The notes: a model not told the origin generated them from the letters alone. A DNA stretch of 39,209 nt from Pedobacter agri PB92 (GCF_000258495.1 NZ_AJLG01000021.1:1-39209), one strand, 5' to 3'. Counted from the stretch's first letter, positions 10,212 to 19,545 are shown. Program-made: numbers and translations.

Positions 10212-11962
10212 GCTTGATTTATCGGTAGCATAAAACTAAAACAACTTCCTTCTCCAATCGCACTTTCTACCCAGATTTTCCCTTCTTCTGCTTCGATAAA
10301 GTCTTTGGAAATGGCTAAGCCCAAGCCTGAACCCGATTTGTTTTGTCCATCTGTAGGCACCTGAAAATACCTTTCGAACAACCGTTTCTGGTATTTTTCA
10401 TCAATGCCTTTTCCAAAATCCCGCACAGAAAACTGAATAAATTTATCTTTCTGAAAAACATCAATTTTAACGCTTGATTTCTCTGAACTGTATCGCAACG
10501 CATTTGATAAAAAGTTAACCATCACCCAGGCGGTTTTCTGAATATCGGCATTAACCTTCGGCAGATTTTGATCGCAATTTAATTCCAATTTTATTGATTT
10601 TTGTTCCGCCTGGAACTTAACGGCATCTACCGCGTAATTCACAATGTCTTCGGGCTTGGTAATAGCGAAAGTAAGTTTTAAATTTCCGGTTTCTACCTGC
10701 GATAAATCTAAAAGTTCACTTGTGATTTTCAATAATCTGTCACTATCCTCTTTAATATGTGTTAATAATTGGCTTTGTTCCTCATTCATTGTTCCAACCC
10801 GGCTATCGTTTAATAATTTTAAACTCATTTTTATAGAGGAGAGCGGCGTTTTTAATTCATGAGAAACGGTTGCGATGAAATTTGTTTTGGCTTCATCCAA
10901 TTCCTTAAACTGTGTAATATTTTTCAGCACATAAACACTTCCAGCCGATTTAGAAGATTCGAATAAAGTTTTATCCTCAGGCGTTTCATAATTTGGAATA
11001 ATGATTTCGCGGTTTTCTAATAAGAAATACGATTCCTTTTCATCAGCATAAATTTTTAAAGTTTTTTCCGCTGTTTCAGGCTTGATAATTCTTTTTAATA
11101 ATTCATTTTTCTTGATGAGTTCTGTTGCGTTTTGGCCGATGATTTTGTCTTCATCAAGATTCATCAGCTTTGCTGCTAAATGATTCAAAAATAGAATTTC
11201 TCCCTTTTCATTTAAACCGATAATGGCATCTTGCATTTGTGCAATAATGGCTTCGATACGCGATTTCTCTGATTTGATTTTTGACAGATTACTATTCTCC
11301 CATTCATTTAATTTAACAACCATGCCATTGAACGAATCTGCAAGTTCAGTAAATTCATCATGGTTATTAAAATGAAGGCGCTGCTTATAGTTTTTTCTGC
11401 CAATTTGCTTTATTGCAGCGCTAAATTCCGCTAGTGGATTAGCGACAAAGCCCGGAAAGTTCACGATGAATGTAAACAAAATGAGAAATGCAACCATCGC
11501 CGCAATAGAGATATACAAATTTGCTCGGGATGATGCAGTATTTGCCATTTCATTTTTGTCGTAAATGGCTTTCATATTTACCTCTTCTATATTTTGAAGA
11601 GCTGAACGTAAGCTTTTTAGGCTATTTTCATTAATGCTGTTTGTTGAAGCATTAGTCAAAGTTTCATACGCCACCGCTAATTTTTGAAACGCTAATTTTT
11701 CTCCGGTTTCAGTGATATTTTGTCCTTCGTTTTTTAGATTTTGTTCAAATATTTTGGCCTTTTCCGCAGATAATGGGAAAGCACTCTCATCAACAACATT
11801 TCGCATAGCTGCAACATATCTCAGCGATTTGTAATTGTCTTTGAGGATGACTTTTGATTTATCTGAAAGCTCGTTTAAAAAGAATAGGGCAATCAATCCA
11901 AAGGATAAAACGATGATGAATAGAAATCCGAATCCGAGGCGAAGTTTGGTTTTGATTTTCAT
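10208..11962 (-). CDS. Membrane sensor histidine kinase of the kdp locus (HAMP-PAS-HisKA-HATPase)
   Basis: This 584-aa kinase has TM1 at about residues 10-29, a mainly helical extracytoplasmic region (30-150), TM2 (about 150-170), HAMP (about 172-225) and PAS (about 232-350). Next come HisKA with VSHELKTPLSS (phospho-acceptor His368) and HATPase_c with the N box NFLSNALRYS, RDFGKGI and SGSGLGLA. All catalytic boxes look intact. It is the last gene of the Kdp run, 78 bases after a KdpD that lacks a kinase domain. The simplest reading is that KdpD and this kinase together replace the usual single KdpD, with the NtrC-type regulator at 19605-20945 as target. The pairing is inferred from position. 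Confidence 0.9.
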   Translation of the reverse strand: MKIKTKLRLGFGFLFIIVLSFGLIALFFLNELSDKSKVILKDNYKSLRYVAAMRNVVDESAFPLSAEKAKIFEQNLKNEGQNITETGEKLAFQKLAVAYETLTNASTNSINENSLKSLRSALQNIEEVNMKAIYDKNEMANTASSRANLYISIAAMVAFLILFTFIVNFPGFVANPLAEFSAAIKQIGRKNYKQRLHFNNHDEFTELADSFNGMVVKLNEWENSNLSKIKSEKSRIEAIIAQMQDAIIGLNEKGEILFLNHLAAKLMNLDEDKIIGQNATELIKKNELLKRIIKPETAEKTLKIYADEKESYFLLENREIIIPNYETPEDKTLFESSKSAGSVYVLKNITQFKELDEAKTNFIATVSHELKTPLSSIKMSLKLLNDSRVGTMNEEQSQLLTHIKEDSDRLLKITSELLDLSQVETGNLKLTFAITKPEDIVNYAVDAVKFQAEQKSIKLELNCDQNLPKVNADIQKTAWVMVNFLSNALRYSSEKSSVKIDVFQKDKFIQFSVRDFGKGIDEKYQKRLFERYFQVPTDGQNKSGSGLGLAISKDFIEAEEGKIWVESAIGEGSCFSFMLPINQA

Positions 11963-11984
11963 GATGATGTTGTGTTAGAATAGT

Positions 11985-12032
11985 TGTCACATTGAGCTTG
12001 TCGAAATGTTCTTCGACAAGCTCAGAATGACA
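11985..12032. repeat. Palindromic repeat between kinase and kdpD (GAGCTTGTCGAA type)
   Basis: TGAGCTTGTCGAA (11993-12005) pairs with TTCGACAAGCTCA (12012-12024), and an outer TGTCA (11985-11989) pairs with TGACA (12028-12032). It is related to the repeat at 15211, which shares the CTTGTCGAA core. Confidence 0.85.
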
Positions 12033-12040
12033 TGTTAAGA

Positions 12041-13165
12041 TTACGATAGTATAACCAAATCAATTTCTTTTGTGGCTAAATTACGTAACAGTTGATTAAA
12101 AATTGCCGTTCGCATAATGACTTGAAAAATAGTTAAATGGGGCTTGCCAATGCAAATGGTAGTAATTTCTTTTTCTGTTGCCATTTTAATAATGGTTTGG
12201 GTAATCTGGTTGCTTTTAACTTTAATCAACTCTGCACCTAATTCTGTCGCCAGTTTAAAATGATTAATCAAATGTCTTTGTTTATCAAGCTTGATTTTAT
12301 CCAAACTTTCCCCATCACTTTGAACATACAGAACAATCCAGGGTGAGTGGTAATAGGAAGCGAGCCTGGCGGTTTTGCGAATAACTACGCCAGCTGTTTC
12401 CGCATTGGAAGAAATACAGGCAAGAAATCGCTCGGGGCGAAGTTTTATGGATTTTGGGATTTCAGTTTGTATTTTCCTTTCCACCTGATGCACTACTTCT
12501 TTCAAAGCCAATTCCCGCAATTGCAAAATTTTATCAGCCTGAAAAAAATGCTGTAAAGCCTTTCCGATTTTACTTTTATCGTATATTTTTCCCTCTTTCA
12601 ATCTGGTCACCAATTCATCGGCTGTTAAATCGATGTTCACAATTTCATCCACAACTTCGAGAATTTTATCCGGAATCCGCTCGGTTACTTTAATGCCGGT
12701 AATATGTTCAATTTCTTCATTTATGCTCTCTAAATGTTGAATATTTACAGCCGATATAACATTAATTCCAGCCTCCAATATATCAAAAACATCCTGCCAA
12801 CGCTTATCATTTTTACTGCCTTCAGCATTGGTATGTGCCAGTTCATCAACCACAACAATTTCGGGGTGGCGATTTAATATGCCCTGCAAATCCATCTCAT
12901 CGATTTCCTTACCCCGGTAAAAAATATTTTTTCGTGGAAGTATGGGTAAACCAGCGACCAAGGCTTCAGTTTCTGCTCTTTTGTGGGTTTCTACATAACC
13001 AATGCAAATATCGATTCCGTTGCGCAAAAGTGCATGCGCTTCCTGCAGCATCCGATAGGTTTTGCCCACGCCAGCGCTCATCCCAATGTAGATTTTGAGT
13101 TTTCCTCGTCTCGATTTTTTGATGAGATTGAGGAAGTGTTTAACGGAATCGTCTTTGCTTTGCAT
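12041..13165 (-). CDS. kdpD: KdpD N-terminal sensor protein (KdpD + Usp domains, no kinase)
   Basis: This 374-aa protein corresponds only to the cytoplasmic N-terminal half of KdpD. It has the Walker A-like GMSAGVGKT (residues 28-36), GYVETHKRAET, the Walker B-like VVVDELAHTNAEGS and INVISAVNIQHLESI. A universal-stress-protein-like domain follows from about residue 245 (FLACISSNAETAGVV). The four TM helices, GAF and kinase domains of E. coli KdpD (about 894 aa) are absent. The reading frame ends with a proper stop, and a separate kinase follows. KdpD senses K+ limitation, and its N-terminal part also binds ATP and, in some bacteria, c-di-AMP; which signal acts here is unknown. Its start follows the porin gene after a 214-base gap. 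Confidence 0.92.
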   Translation of the reverse strand: MQSKDDSVKHFLNLIKKSRRGKLKIYIGMSAGVGKTYRMLQEAHALLRNGIDICIGYVETHKRAETEALVAGLPILPRKNIFYRGKEIDEMDLQGILNRHPEIVVVDELAHTNAEGSKNDKRWQDVFDILEAGINVISAVNIQHLESINEEIEHITGIKVTERIPDKILEVVDEIVNIDLTADELVTRLKEGKIYDKSKIGKALQHFFQADKILQLRELALKEVVHQVERKIQTEIPKSIKLRPERFLACISSNAETAGVVIRKTARLASYYHSPWIVLYVQSDGESLDKIKLDKQRHLINHFKLATELGAELIKVKSNQITQTIIKMATEKEITTICIGKPHLTIFQVIMRTAIFNQLLRNLATKEIDLVILS

Positions 13166-13379
13166 GGTGTTTATTTGTCTTAGCCAGACAGGCTTTTTTC
13201 TTTTGACAACAAAAGAAACAAAATTGCCGGCTGAAAATTTTTGTTTTAAAGTTGGTGGTTTGGCTTTGACAGTACATCCCCAAAAATTTGTTAGGCCGGT
13301 TTAAAGTGAAACGTAGATTTCTGCACTGGCCCTGCTGGATGCAATATCAGGTGTTGTAATCTCTATCATCTTATAATCT

Positions 13380-14451
13380 TTAAAACGCCACCGCTATACT
13401 TGCGGTCAATGTGGTATTCGCATTAACTAAACTTGCTTCGCGATTAAAAATTTTATCCTTGCTATCGTATGTTTTTCCTTCTAAACGAATCACTGCGTTC
13501 GCAATCGGCGAATAATCTACATTAAAAGAGTAACCTTTTGTTTTAAAACCATTTGGCGTTCCTGTTGAAATAAAAACACCATTTTTATCTTCATAGTATT
13601 CGAATCGACCAGCAATGGCCCATTTTGGAGCAAACTTATATTGTGCAATAGCCACAGGCGATAAAATTTCATTTTTCTCGCTACTGCCTTTTGCTTTTTG
13701 CTGCGTTCCATAATCGAAACCCAGGGTTAGGCCAAATTCATCTGTCAATTGAACAACGCCATAAATGTTGTGGTACAATCGGTTCACTCGTACAGAATCT
13801 GCTCCTTCGGTTCCTAAATAATTGCTGTAATTTACCGTGATTTTATCTGTCGGTTTCCACGTTAATTGTAAACCGCCAGCGGGTTTATTATTGCCATCAA
13901 TGCGGGTAATTCTTTGCCATCCGTTGAGGTAGAGCAGGGTCGCAGTTATTTTTCCATCTTTTGTGCCGTAAGTAATTTTTGTTCCAGATTCATAGTATGG
14001 CGTGTTTTCGGATGCAATGTTACGGGTCAATACCCAGCAATCTTTAGAAATTGCCCCCTCGAAACCAATGTGTGAAGCAAAAATTCCGGCATCTATCCAT
14101 AGGTTTTCTGATTTGGAAAGTTTAACTCCTGCATTTGCTTCGAAAATATTCTTTAAAACGCCAGGCTCGGCGGCTAAGTTTGCATTGGCATAAGTTCCGG
14201 CCATTACCGCTAAATTCGCACGGATTGGACCGCTTTCGTAGGCTGCCTTAATAAACCCTAAATTCAAATTTATCTCGTTCGCACGGTTGTGAGAATAAAT
14301 AAAACCTGGCCGATTATGGTCAGTAGGTTTATTAAAATCGTAGCCGTAATAAGTTTCTAAATATCCAGAGAATTTTACTTTGGACTCATCTTGTGCAAAT
14401 GCTGTTAGGCTCGCTGTTATTGTTGTGATAATGGTGATTTAGTTTTTTCAT
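13380..14451 (-). pseudogene. Kdp-associated outer-membrane beta-barrel porin (BBP2/OmpL-like), frameshifted in the signal peptide
   Basis: The body of the gene encodes a beta-barrel with alternating strands and an aromatic or hydrophobic end (TASIAVAF), resembling the putative beta-barrel porin-2 family found in Bacteroidota kdp operons. The ATG at 14449-14451 opens MKKLN and then enters a wrong frame that stops after 20 codons. Removing one T from the TTT at 14438-14440 (plus strand) restores a perfect signal peptide, MKKLITIITTITASLTAFAQ, fused to DESKVKFSGYLETYYGYDF and the downstream frame, for a 356-aa protein. As written, translation could start only at a non-AUG codon near 14267 and would lack the export signal. 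The gene is either inactivated or carries a base-calling error. It lies between kdpC and kdpD, and its likely role is K+ entry across the outer membrane. Confidence 0.8.
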
Positions 14452-14466
14452 TTTGTTATTAATATT

Positions 14467-14490
14467 TGTCATTCTGTGGTACGAAGAATC
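14467..14490. repeat. Single arm of the dispersed repeat family
   Basis: TGTCATTCTGTGGTACGAAG followed by AATC resembles one arm of the palindromic repeats; no matching second arm is close by. It lies just upstream of the porin start. Confidence 0.6.
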
Positions 14491-14516
14491 TTGATTAACG
14501 ATTTGTCTAGGGCGGT

Positions 14517-14590
14517 CGTCGTTACGAGGTACGAAGCAATCTTTAAGCGCAAATCGATATCCTAGGATTGCTCCGTGCATCGCAATGACG
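14517..14590. repeat. Dispersed palindromic repeat, copy 3
   Basis: The arms at 14517-14541 (core TACGAGGTACGAAGCAATC) and 14566-14590 (core GATTGCTCCGTGCATCGCAA) are imperfect inverted copies around a 24-base loop. It starts 10 bases past the kdpC stop, in the gap before the porin gene. Confidence 0.88.
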
Positions 14591-14600
14591 GTTTGTCGAG

Positions 14601-15161
14601 TTACAGATTATCCAGTGCTACATTCAGTTTCAATACATTTACCGAGGATGGCCCGAACAAGCCTAGTAATGGTTTTAACGTATTCATAGCTACCAGTTCC
14701 TTAACTTTCTCCTCATTAATTTTACGTGCCTTTGCCACTCTGGCAATTTGGATGGCTGCACCTTGTTCAGAAATATTCGGGTCTAAACCACTACCTGAAG
14801 CCGTAACCATATCAGCAGGAATATCTGATTTTTTTAATCCTGGATTATATTTCAAAAGTGTATCAATTCTAAACTGAACTTCTTTCAAATAATCTGGATT
14901 AGATGGGCCCTTGTTCGAGCCAGCAGAACCAGCCGCATTGTATGCAACTGCCGATGGTCTTCCCCAGAAATATTCAGGTTTGGTAAATGATTGACCTAAC
15001 AAGGCATAACCAATTGTTTTTCCATTTTTAGCGATTTTTTCGCCATCACCTTTTCCGCTGGAAAGTTTTCCGGCTAAGGCAATGCTGATGGGGTAGATGA
15101 TGCATAACAATACGATTAAAACTAAGGTTAAGCGTATCGATTGTATGATGTATTTTTTCAT
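14601..15161 (-). CDS. kdpC: Potassium-transporting ATPase, KdpC subunit
   Basis: KdpC is the single-span subunit of the KdpFABC K+ pump and raises its ATP affinity. The 186-aa protein has one N-terminal TM helix (about residues 8-29, TLVLIVLLCIIYPISIALAG). The periplasmic domain carries the family motifs GYALLGQSFTKPEYFWGRPS, PADMVTASGSGLDPNIS and IQIARVAKARKI, ending VNVLKLNVALD. The length matches E. coli KdpC (190 aa). It follows kdpB after a 91-base gap containing a repeat and precedes the porin gene. Confidence 0.97.
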   Translation of the reverse strand: MKKYIIQSIRLTLVLIVLLCIIYPISIALAGKLSSGKGDGEKIAKNGKTIGYALLGQSFTKPEYFWGRPSAVAYNAAGSAGSNKGPSNPDYLKEVQFRIDTLLKYNPGLKKSDIPADMVTASGSGLDPNISEQGAAIQIARVAKARKINEEKVKELVAMNTLKPLLGLFGPSSVNVLKLNVALDNL

Positions 15162-15210
15162 GATATTAAATGATTACACAGATTTTTTTAATAATTAAAG
15201 AGATTTGATT

Positions 15211-15236
15211 TGTCATGCTGCGCTTGTCGAACAATC
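15211..15236. repeat. Single arm of the GCTTGTCGAA repeat in the kdpB-kdpC gap
   Basis: TGTCATGCTGCGCTTGTCGA followed by ACAATC has the same TGTCAT...CTTGTCGAA layout as the repeat at 11985, with no second arm visible. Confidence 0.6.
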
Positions 15237-15252
15237 TTAATTTATGTTTCGA

Positions 15253-17280
15253 TTAAACAAACAACCCCACTACTAAATCAATTAATTTGATGCCGATAAA
15301 TGGAGCAACAACACCTCCGATGCCGTAAATAAATAAGTTTCTGCGAAGTAAAGCAGTTGCGCCAATCGGTTTGTAAGCCACGCCTTTTAAGGCTAGCGGA
15401 ATCAAAATCGGAATGATAATCGCATTAAAAATAACCGCTGACATAATTGCACTTTCTGGCGTATGCAGGCCCATAATATTTAAACTTTGTAAGGCTGGGA
15501 TGGAAGCAATAAACAATGCCGGAACAATTGCAAAATATTTGGCTACATCATTCGCAATAGAGAAAGTCGTCAGCGTTCCTCGGGTAATTAAAAGCTGCTT
15601 CCCGATTTCTACAATTTCGATTAATTTAGTTGGGTCGTTATCTAAATCAACCATGTTTCCAGCCTCTTTAGCCGCCTGTGTTCCGCTGTTCATGGCCACA
15701 CCCACATCGGCCTGGGCAAGCGCCGGAGCATCATTTGTGCCATCCCCCATCATGGCAACCAGTTTTCCCAAAGTCTGTTCATCTTTAATGTAATTCATTT
15801 TATCCTCAGGTTTTGCTTCCGCGATAAAATCATCCACACCTGCTTTTTCGGCAATATATTTAGCAGTTAAAGGATTATCTCCAGTGACCATTACCGTTTT
15901 AACGCCCATTTTTCTTAAGCGTTCGAAACGCTCGCTAATGCCTGGTTTAATGATATCTTGCAACTCAATCACGCCCAAAGCTTTTTCATTTTCTGATACA
16001 ACCAGAGGTGTTCCGCCATTGGTTGCGATAGAATTCACATGGTCGCGGATATCTGATGGAAAAATATTACCAGCTTTTTCTACAATATTTCTGATGGAAT
16101 CGAAAGCACCTTTTCTAATACGTCTTCCGTCTGCAGTATCTAAACCGCTTGAACGGGTTTCGGCTGTAAATTTGATGAAAGTTGAACCTGATGGCGTTTC
16201 TGTATTTGTGAAACCTTGTTCAGCAGCTAATTCGATAATCGATTTTCCCTCTGGAGTTTCATCAGCTAAAGAACTCAATACGCAAGCATCCGTAAAATCT
16301 TTAATTAACACCCCCGCGGTAGGATAGAAGTTAGTTGCTTTTCGATTGCCAATGGTGATTGTTCCGGTTTTATCCAAAAGCAAAACATCAATATCGCCTG
16401 CAGTTTCTACCGCTTTGCCCGATTTGGTAATTACGTTGGCCCTTAAAGCCCTGTCCATTCCGGCAATACCAATAGCCGATAATAAACCGCCGATAGTTGT
16501 TGGGATTAAACAAACGAACAGTGAAATTAAAGCCGCAATGGTAATGGGCGTGTTGGCATAATCAGCGAAAGGTTTTAAAGTAACGCAAACGATAATAAAC
16601 ACTAAAGTAAAGCTGGCCAATAGAATGGTTAAAGCGATTTCGTTAGGTGTTTTCTGGCGGGATGCCCCTTCAACCAATGCAATCATTTTATCTAAAAAGC
16701 TTTCACCGGGAGCGGTGCTTACCCTAACTTTTATTTCATCAGATAAAACTTTTGTTCCACCAGTTACAGAAGATTTATCGCCACCAGATTCGCGAATAAC
16801 CGGAGCAGATTCTCCTGTGATTGCAGATTCATCAATGGTTGCAATACCTTCAACAATTTCTCCGTCGGTTGGAATAGTATCGCCAGCTTCACAAACAAAA
16901 ATGTCACCTTGTTTCAGTTGATTCGAGGAGCGGATTTCGATTGTACCTTTATCTAAAAGGACTTTGGCAGGCGTCTCTTCCCTCGTTTTCCGTAAACTAT
17001 CGGCTTGTGCTTTACCTCTTGCCTCCGCAATCGCTTCAGCAAAATTGGCAAACAAAACCGTTAAGAAAAGCACTAAAAATATAAAAAAGTTATAAAGCGG
17101 AGAGCCTTGTTCGCTGTTGCTGAAAGAGTAAATAGTCACGTAAGCCATTACCAGAGTGCCAATTTCAACGGTAAACATTACGGGGTTGCGAACCATTACC
17201 CGAGGGTCGAGTTTGATGAAAGATTGTTTCAATGCAGTTTGCACCAAAGCAGGTTCGAATAATTTATTATTGGGTTTCAT
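15253..17280 (-). CDS. kdpB: Potassium-transporting P-type ATPase, KdpB subunit
   Basis: KdpB hydrolyses ATP to drive K+ uptake through KdpA. With the start at 17280 ([20 protein letters not shown]) the protein has 675 aa, close to E. coli KdpB (682). Visible motifs are the actuator TGES ([10 protein letters not shown]), the phosphorylation site [10 protein letters not shown] with Asp303, the nucleotide-binding KGAFDSIRN, and the hinge [20 protein letters not shown]. About seven TM segments are present, including [20 protein letters not shown] before the first. An upstream in-frame ATG at 17343 would add 21 residues translated from a repeat-like spacer with no family match, so 17280 is preferred. 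The gene follows kdpA after 192 bases. Confidence 0.97.
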   Translation of the reverse strand: MKPNNKLFEPALVQTALKQSFIKLDPRVMVRNPVMFTVEIGTLVMAYVTIYSFSNSEQGSPLYNFFIFLVLFLTVLFANFAEAIAEARGKAQADSLRKTREETPAKVLLDKGTIEIRSSNQLKQGDIFVCEAGDTIPTDGEIVEGIATIDESAITGESAPVIRESGGDKSSVTGGTKVLSDEIKVRVSTAPGESFLDKMIALVEGASRQKTPNEIALTILLASFTLVFIIVCVTLKPFADYANTPITIAALISLFVCLIPTTIGGLLSAIGIAGMDRALRANVITKSGKAVETAGDIDVLLLDKTGTITIGNRKATNFYPTAGVLIKDFTDACVLSSLADETPEGKSIIELAAEQGFTNTETPSGSTFIKFTAETRSSGLDTADGRRIRKGAFDSIRNIVEKAGNIFPSDIRDHVNSIATNGGTPLVVSENEKALGVIELQDIIKPGISERFERLRKMGVKTVMVTGDNPLTAKYIAEKAGVDDFIAEAKPEDKMNYIKDEQTLGKLVAMMGDGTNDAPALAQADVGVAMNSGTQAAKEAGNMVDLDNDPTKLIEIVEIGKQLLITRGTLTTFSIANDVAKYFAIVPALFIASIPALQSLNIMGLHTPESAIMSAVIFNAIIIPILIPLALKGVAYKPIGATALLRRNLFIYGIGGVVAPFIGIKLIDLVVGLFV

Positions 17281-17472
17281 TTTTAAATATGTATGATGTT
17301 TGATGTAAGATGGATGATGTGTTTGGACAATGCCAATATTCATTTTCCATTATTATTTAAACTTTGAATTGGTATGATGAATGGTATTACCTTATCCATC
17401 TCCCATATTCCTTTTTACCTCTAGAGCTGTATGATGTTTAGGCTATTCCCTTATCCATCTTCCATCTCACGT
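17281..17472. repeat. Short direct repeats in the kdpA-kdpB spacer
   Basis: CCTTATCCATCTCCCAT (17390-17406) recurs as CCTTATCCATCTTCCAT (17449-17465). GTATGATGTTT occurs at 17291-17301 and 17429-17439. A third GATGGATGATG-rich block lies at about 17302-17320. The spacer is unusually long for two subunits of one pump and has no coding frame of its own beyond a 5' extension of kdpB. Confidence 0.7.
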
Positions 17473-19191
17473 TTACCTCAATTGAGAAAAGTATTCTGCC
17501 AATGGCCCTAAGGCTAATGCTGGGAAGTATGAAAGTGCATTCAGTACTAAAATCACCGCAAAAGTCATCAGCGCAAAGGTTTTAGTGTCTGTTTTTAAAG
17601 TTCCTGCAGATTCTGGAATGAATTTTTTAGCCCCCAATAAACCTGCAATGGCAACTGGCCCAATAATCGGTAAAAACCGACCTAAGAAAATAATCACCCC
17701 TGTAAGCACGTTCCAAAAAACGTTGTTATCGCCCAGACCTTCGAAGCCGGAACCGTTGTTGGCGTTTGAAGAAGTTACCTCGTAAAGCATTTCAGAAAAA
17801 CCATGGAAACCAGGGTTGTTTAACCAGTTTTTCGGCTGAACAGCCCAAGCCGCATCAGCATGATTAGTGAATGCAAAACTTGCAATTGCTGTTCCCGCTA
17901 AAATTAAAAACGGGCTTAATAAAGTGATGATGGCAGCAATTTTAATTTCCCTGGCTTCAACTTTATGACCTAAAAACTCAGGCGTTCTGCCCACCATTAA
18001 GCCTGAAATAAATACAGCAATAATCAGGTAGATGAAATAGTTTAATAAACCAACCCCACAACCGCCGTAAATCGCATTTATCATCATGGCTAACAGTTGC
18101 CATAAGCCCGTTAATGGCATGGTGCTATCGTGCATCCCGTTTACCGAACCTGTAGAAATCACTGTAGTTAATGTGCTCCAATAGGCCGTGGCAGCGGGTC
18201 CGAGTCGAACTTCTTTACCTTCCATTGCGCCAGTAGTTTGCGATATGCCCATCTTAGCTAATGCAGGATTTCCGCTCAATTCAGAAGTTAAAGTCGGAAT
18301 CATCAGCATAAATAAACCGATTGTCATGACTCCGAAGATTGTCCAGGCCAGTTTTCTCCTGCGGATGAAATACCCAAAAGCGATAATCATCGCCATTGGA
18401 ATAATGGTTTGGGCAATAATTTCAACCATGTTGGTTAAGTAACTCGGGTTTTCGAATGGATGGGCAGAATTTGCACCAAAATACCCACCACCATTCGTAC
18501 CCAAGTGTTTGATGGCAATCATCTGCGCTGCGGGGCCTCGTGATACATTTACGGTATCGCCTTGCAGAGAGATAAATTGGTCTTTCGCCTCGTAGCTTGC
18601 AGGTGTGCCATTAAAAGTTAAAACTAAAGCCACAACAATTGATAATGGCAATAATAAACGTGTAATCGCTCTCACGAAAAACTCCCAGAAGTTGCCCAGT
18701 TGTGTAGTGGTTTTATCTCTAAAGGCCTTGAATAATATTACGGCTGCCGCGATACCAGTGGCGGCACTTACAAATTGCAAGAACATCAACACAAATTGTT
18801 GTGTTAAATAACTTACACCACTTTCGCCCGAATAGTGTTGCAGGTTACAATTGGCCACAAAACTGATGATGGTATTGAAAGCCAAATCAGATGTCATCCC
18901 TGGGTTTCCATCAGGATTGAAAGGCAGTTTATCCTGAAATATCAACACAAAAAAGCCGTATATCAGCCATACCATATTGATGGTGAGCAAAGCTTTGAGT
19001 TGTTGTTTCCAGTTCATTTGTTCTTTAATGTTGATGCCTGAAAGTTTATAAATTCCGTTTTCGAGTGGCTTTAAAAAGTCTGTCCAAACTTTTTCTCCTG
19101 CAAAAACCTTCGCCAAATACTTACCCAAAGGGATGGCAATGATTAAGGTGAGCAGGAATGTGGCGATGATGCCAGTTAATTCAGTGTTCAT
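17473..19191 (-). CDS. kdpA: Potassium-transporting ATPase, KdpA subunit
   Basis: KdpA is the K+-binding, channel-like subunit of the Kdp pump. The 572-aa protein (E. coli 557) has about ten TM helices and four pore-loop repeats. Visible selectivity-filter regions are FVANCNLQHYSGESG, KHLGTNGGGYFGANSAHPFE, TGSVNGMHD and SNANNGSGFEGLG. The ATG at 19191 gives the typical start MNTELTGIIATFLLTL. It follows kdpF after 69 bases. Confidence 0.98.
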   Translation of the reverse strand: MNTELTGIIATFLLTLIIAIPLGKYLAKVFAGEKVWTDFLKPLENGIYKLSGINIKEQMNWKQQLKALLTINMVWLIYGFFVLIFQDKLPFNPDGNPGMTSDLAFNTIISFVANCNLQHYSGESGVSYLTQQFVLMFLQFVSAATGIAAAVILFKAFRDKTTTQLGNFWEFFVRAITRLLLPLSIVVALVLTFNGTPASYEAKDQFISLQGDTVNVSRGPAAQMIAIKHLGTNGGGYFGANSAHPFENPSYLTNMVEIIAQTIIPMAMIIAFGYFIRRRKLAWTIFGVMTIGLFMLMIPTLTSELSGNPALAKMGISQTTGAMEGKEVRLGPAATAYWSTLTTVISTGSVNGMHDSTMPLTGLWQLLAMMINAIYGGCGVGLLNYFIYLIIAVFISGLMVGRTPEFLGHKVEAREIKIAAIITLLSPFLILAGTAIASFAFTNHADAAWAVQPKNWLNNPGFHGFSEMLYEVTSSNANNGSGFEGLGDNNVFWNVLTGVIIFLGRFLPIIGPVAIAGLLGAKKFIPESAGTLKTDTKTFALMTFAVILVLNALSYFPALALGPLAEYFSQLR

Positions 19192-19260
19192 TTTTTTCGT
19201 TTTTTACAGATGATTGTCGTTGTGCTTAATGTTTCGAAAGGCTTAACATGACAACCGCGT

Positions 19261-19338
19261 TTAAAATTTTTCTGGGTTAATCAACACATAAATCATATAG
19301 ATAAATACGGCGATTGAGATGATGAATAGTGCTAACAT
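19261..19338 (-). CDS. kdpF: KdpF small stabilising subunit
   Basis: A 25-codon frame encodes MLALFIISIAVFIYMIYVLI followed by NPEKF, a single TM helix. The YVLINPEKF-type ending is the hallmark of KdpF, the lipid-like small peptide that stabilises KdpFABC. It lies just upstream of kdpA on the same strand, as in other bacteria. Its start is only 5 bases after the stop of another 26-aa frame, so the two are probably translated together. Confidence 0.92.
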   Translation of the reverse strand: MLALFIISIAVFIYMIYVLINPEKF

Positions 19339-19343
19339 TTTCT

Positions 19344-19424
19344 TTAGATTTTTTCAAACCAATCGATAGAAAGGTAAGTTGCCCAGCAGAGCAGAATTAG
19401 AATTAGAAACAGGATAATTGTCAT
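19344..19424 (-). CDS. 26-aa single-TM microprotein, first gene of the kdp operon
   Basis: The ATG at 19422-19424 opens a 26-codon frame, MTIILFLILILLCWATYLSI then DWFEKI. It has an uninterrupted hydrophobic helix (residues 2-18) and a charged C-terminal tail. The stop at 19344-19346 lies 5 bases before the kdpF ATG. Its size, topology, terminal charged motif and position suggest a small membrane partner of the Kdp pump. It is not KdpF, which follows it, and I recognise no named family. Being a chance frame cannot be excluded, but spacing and composition favour a real gene. It begins right after the candidate kdp promoter. Confidence 0.65.
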   Translation of the reverse strand: MTIILFLILILLCWATYLSIDWFEKI

Positions 19425-19450
19425 AACTTATTGATTTATGAAATGCCTAT

Positions 19451-19468
19451 TGCCAACTCTTGTGCCGA
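19451..19468 (-). promoter_or_regulatory. Candidate sigma-54-like promoter of the kdp operon
   Basis: On the minus strand TCGGCACAAGAGTTGGCA resembles the sigma-54 consensus TGGCAC-N5-TTGCA. The -24 GG is clear, but the -12 element reads TTGGCA, giving GG-N11-GC instead of the strict N10. A start would fall about 10-16 bases before the microprotein ATG at 19424. The NtrC-type activator encoded upstream makes such a promoter plausible. Confidence 0.4.
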
Positions 19469-19545
19469 TGAAAATGTGGTTTTTGTAAAATACTGTTTTA
19501 CAGGTGTTTGATTTGCTTTTGTTATTGAATCAAAATTTTGGACAT

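Noticed and set aside
14386..14580. 64-codon minus-strand frame across the porin start
   Set aside because: It is the out-of-frame reading of the porin signal peptide caused by the one-base insertion, extended upstream into a repeat.
17281..17343. Longer N-terminus for KdpB from the ATG at 17343
   Set aside because: The extra 21 residues come from the repeat spacer and do not resemble Kdp[11 protein letters not shown] at 17280 fits the family length.
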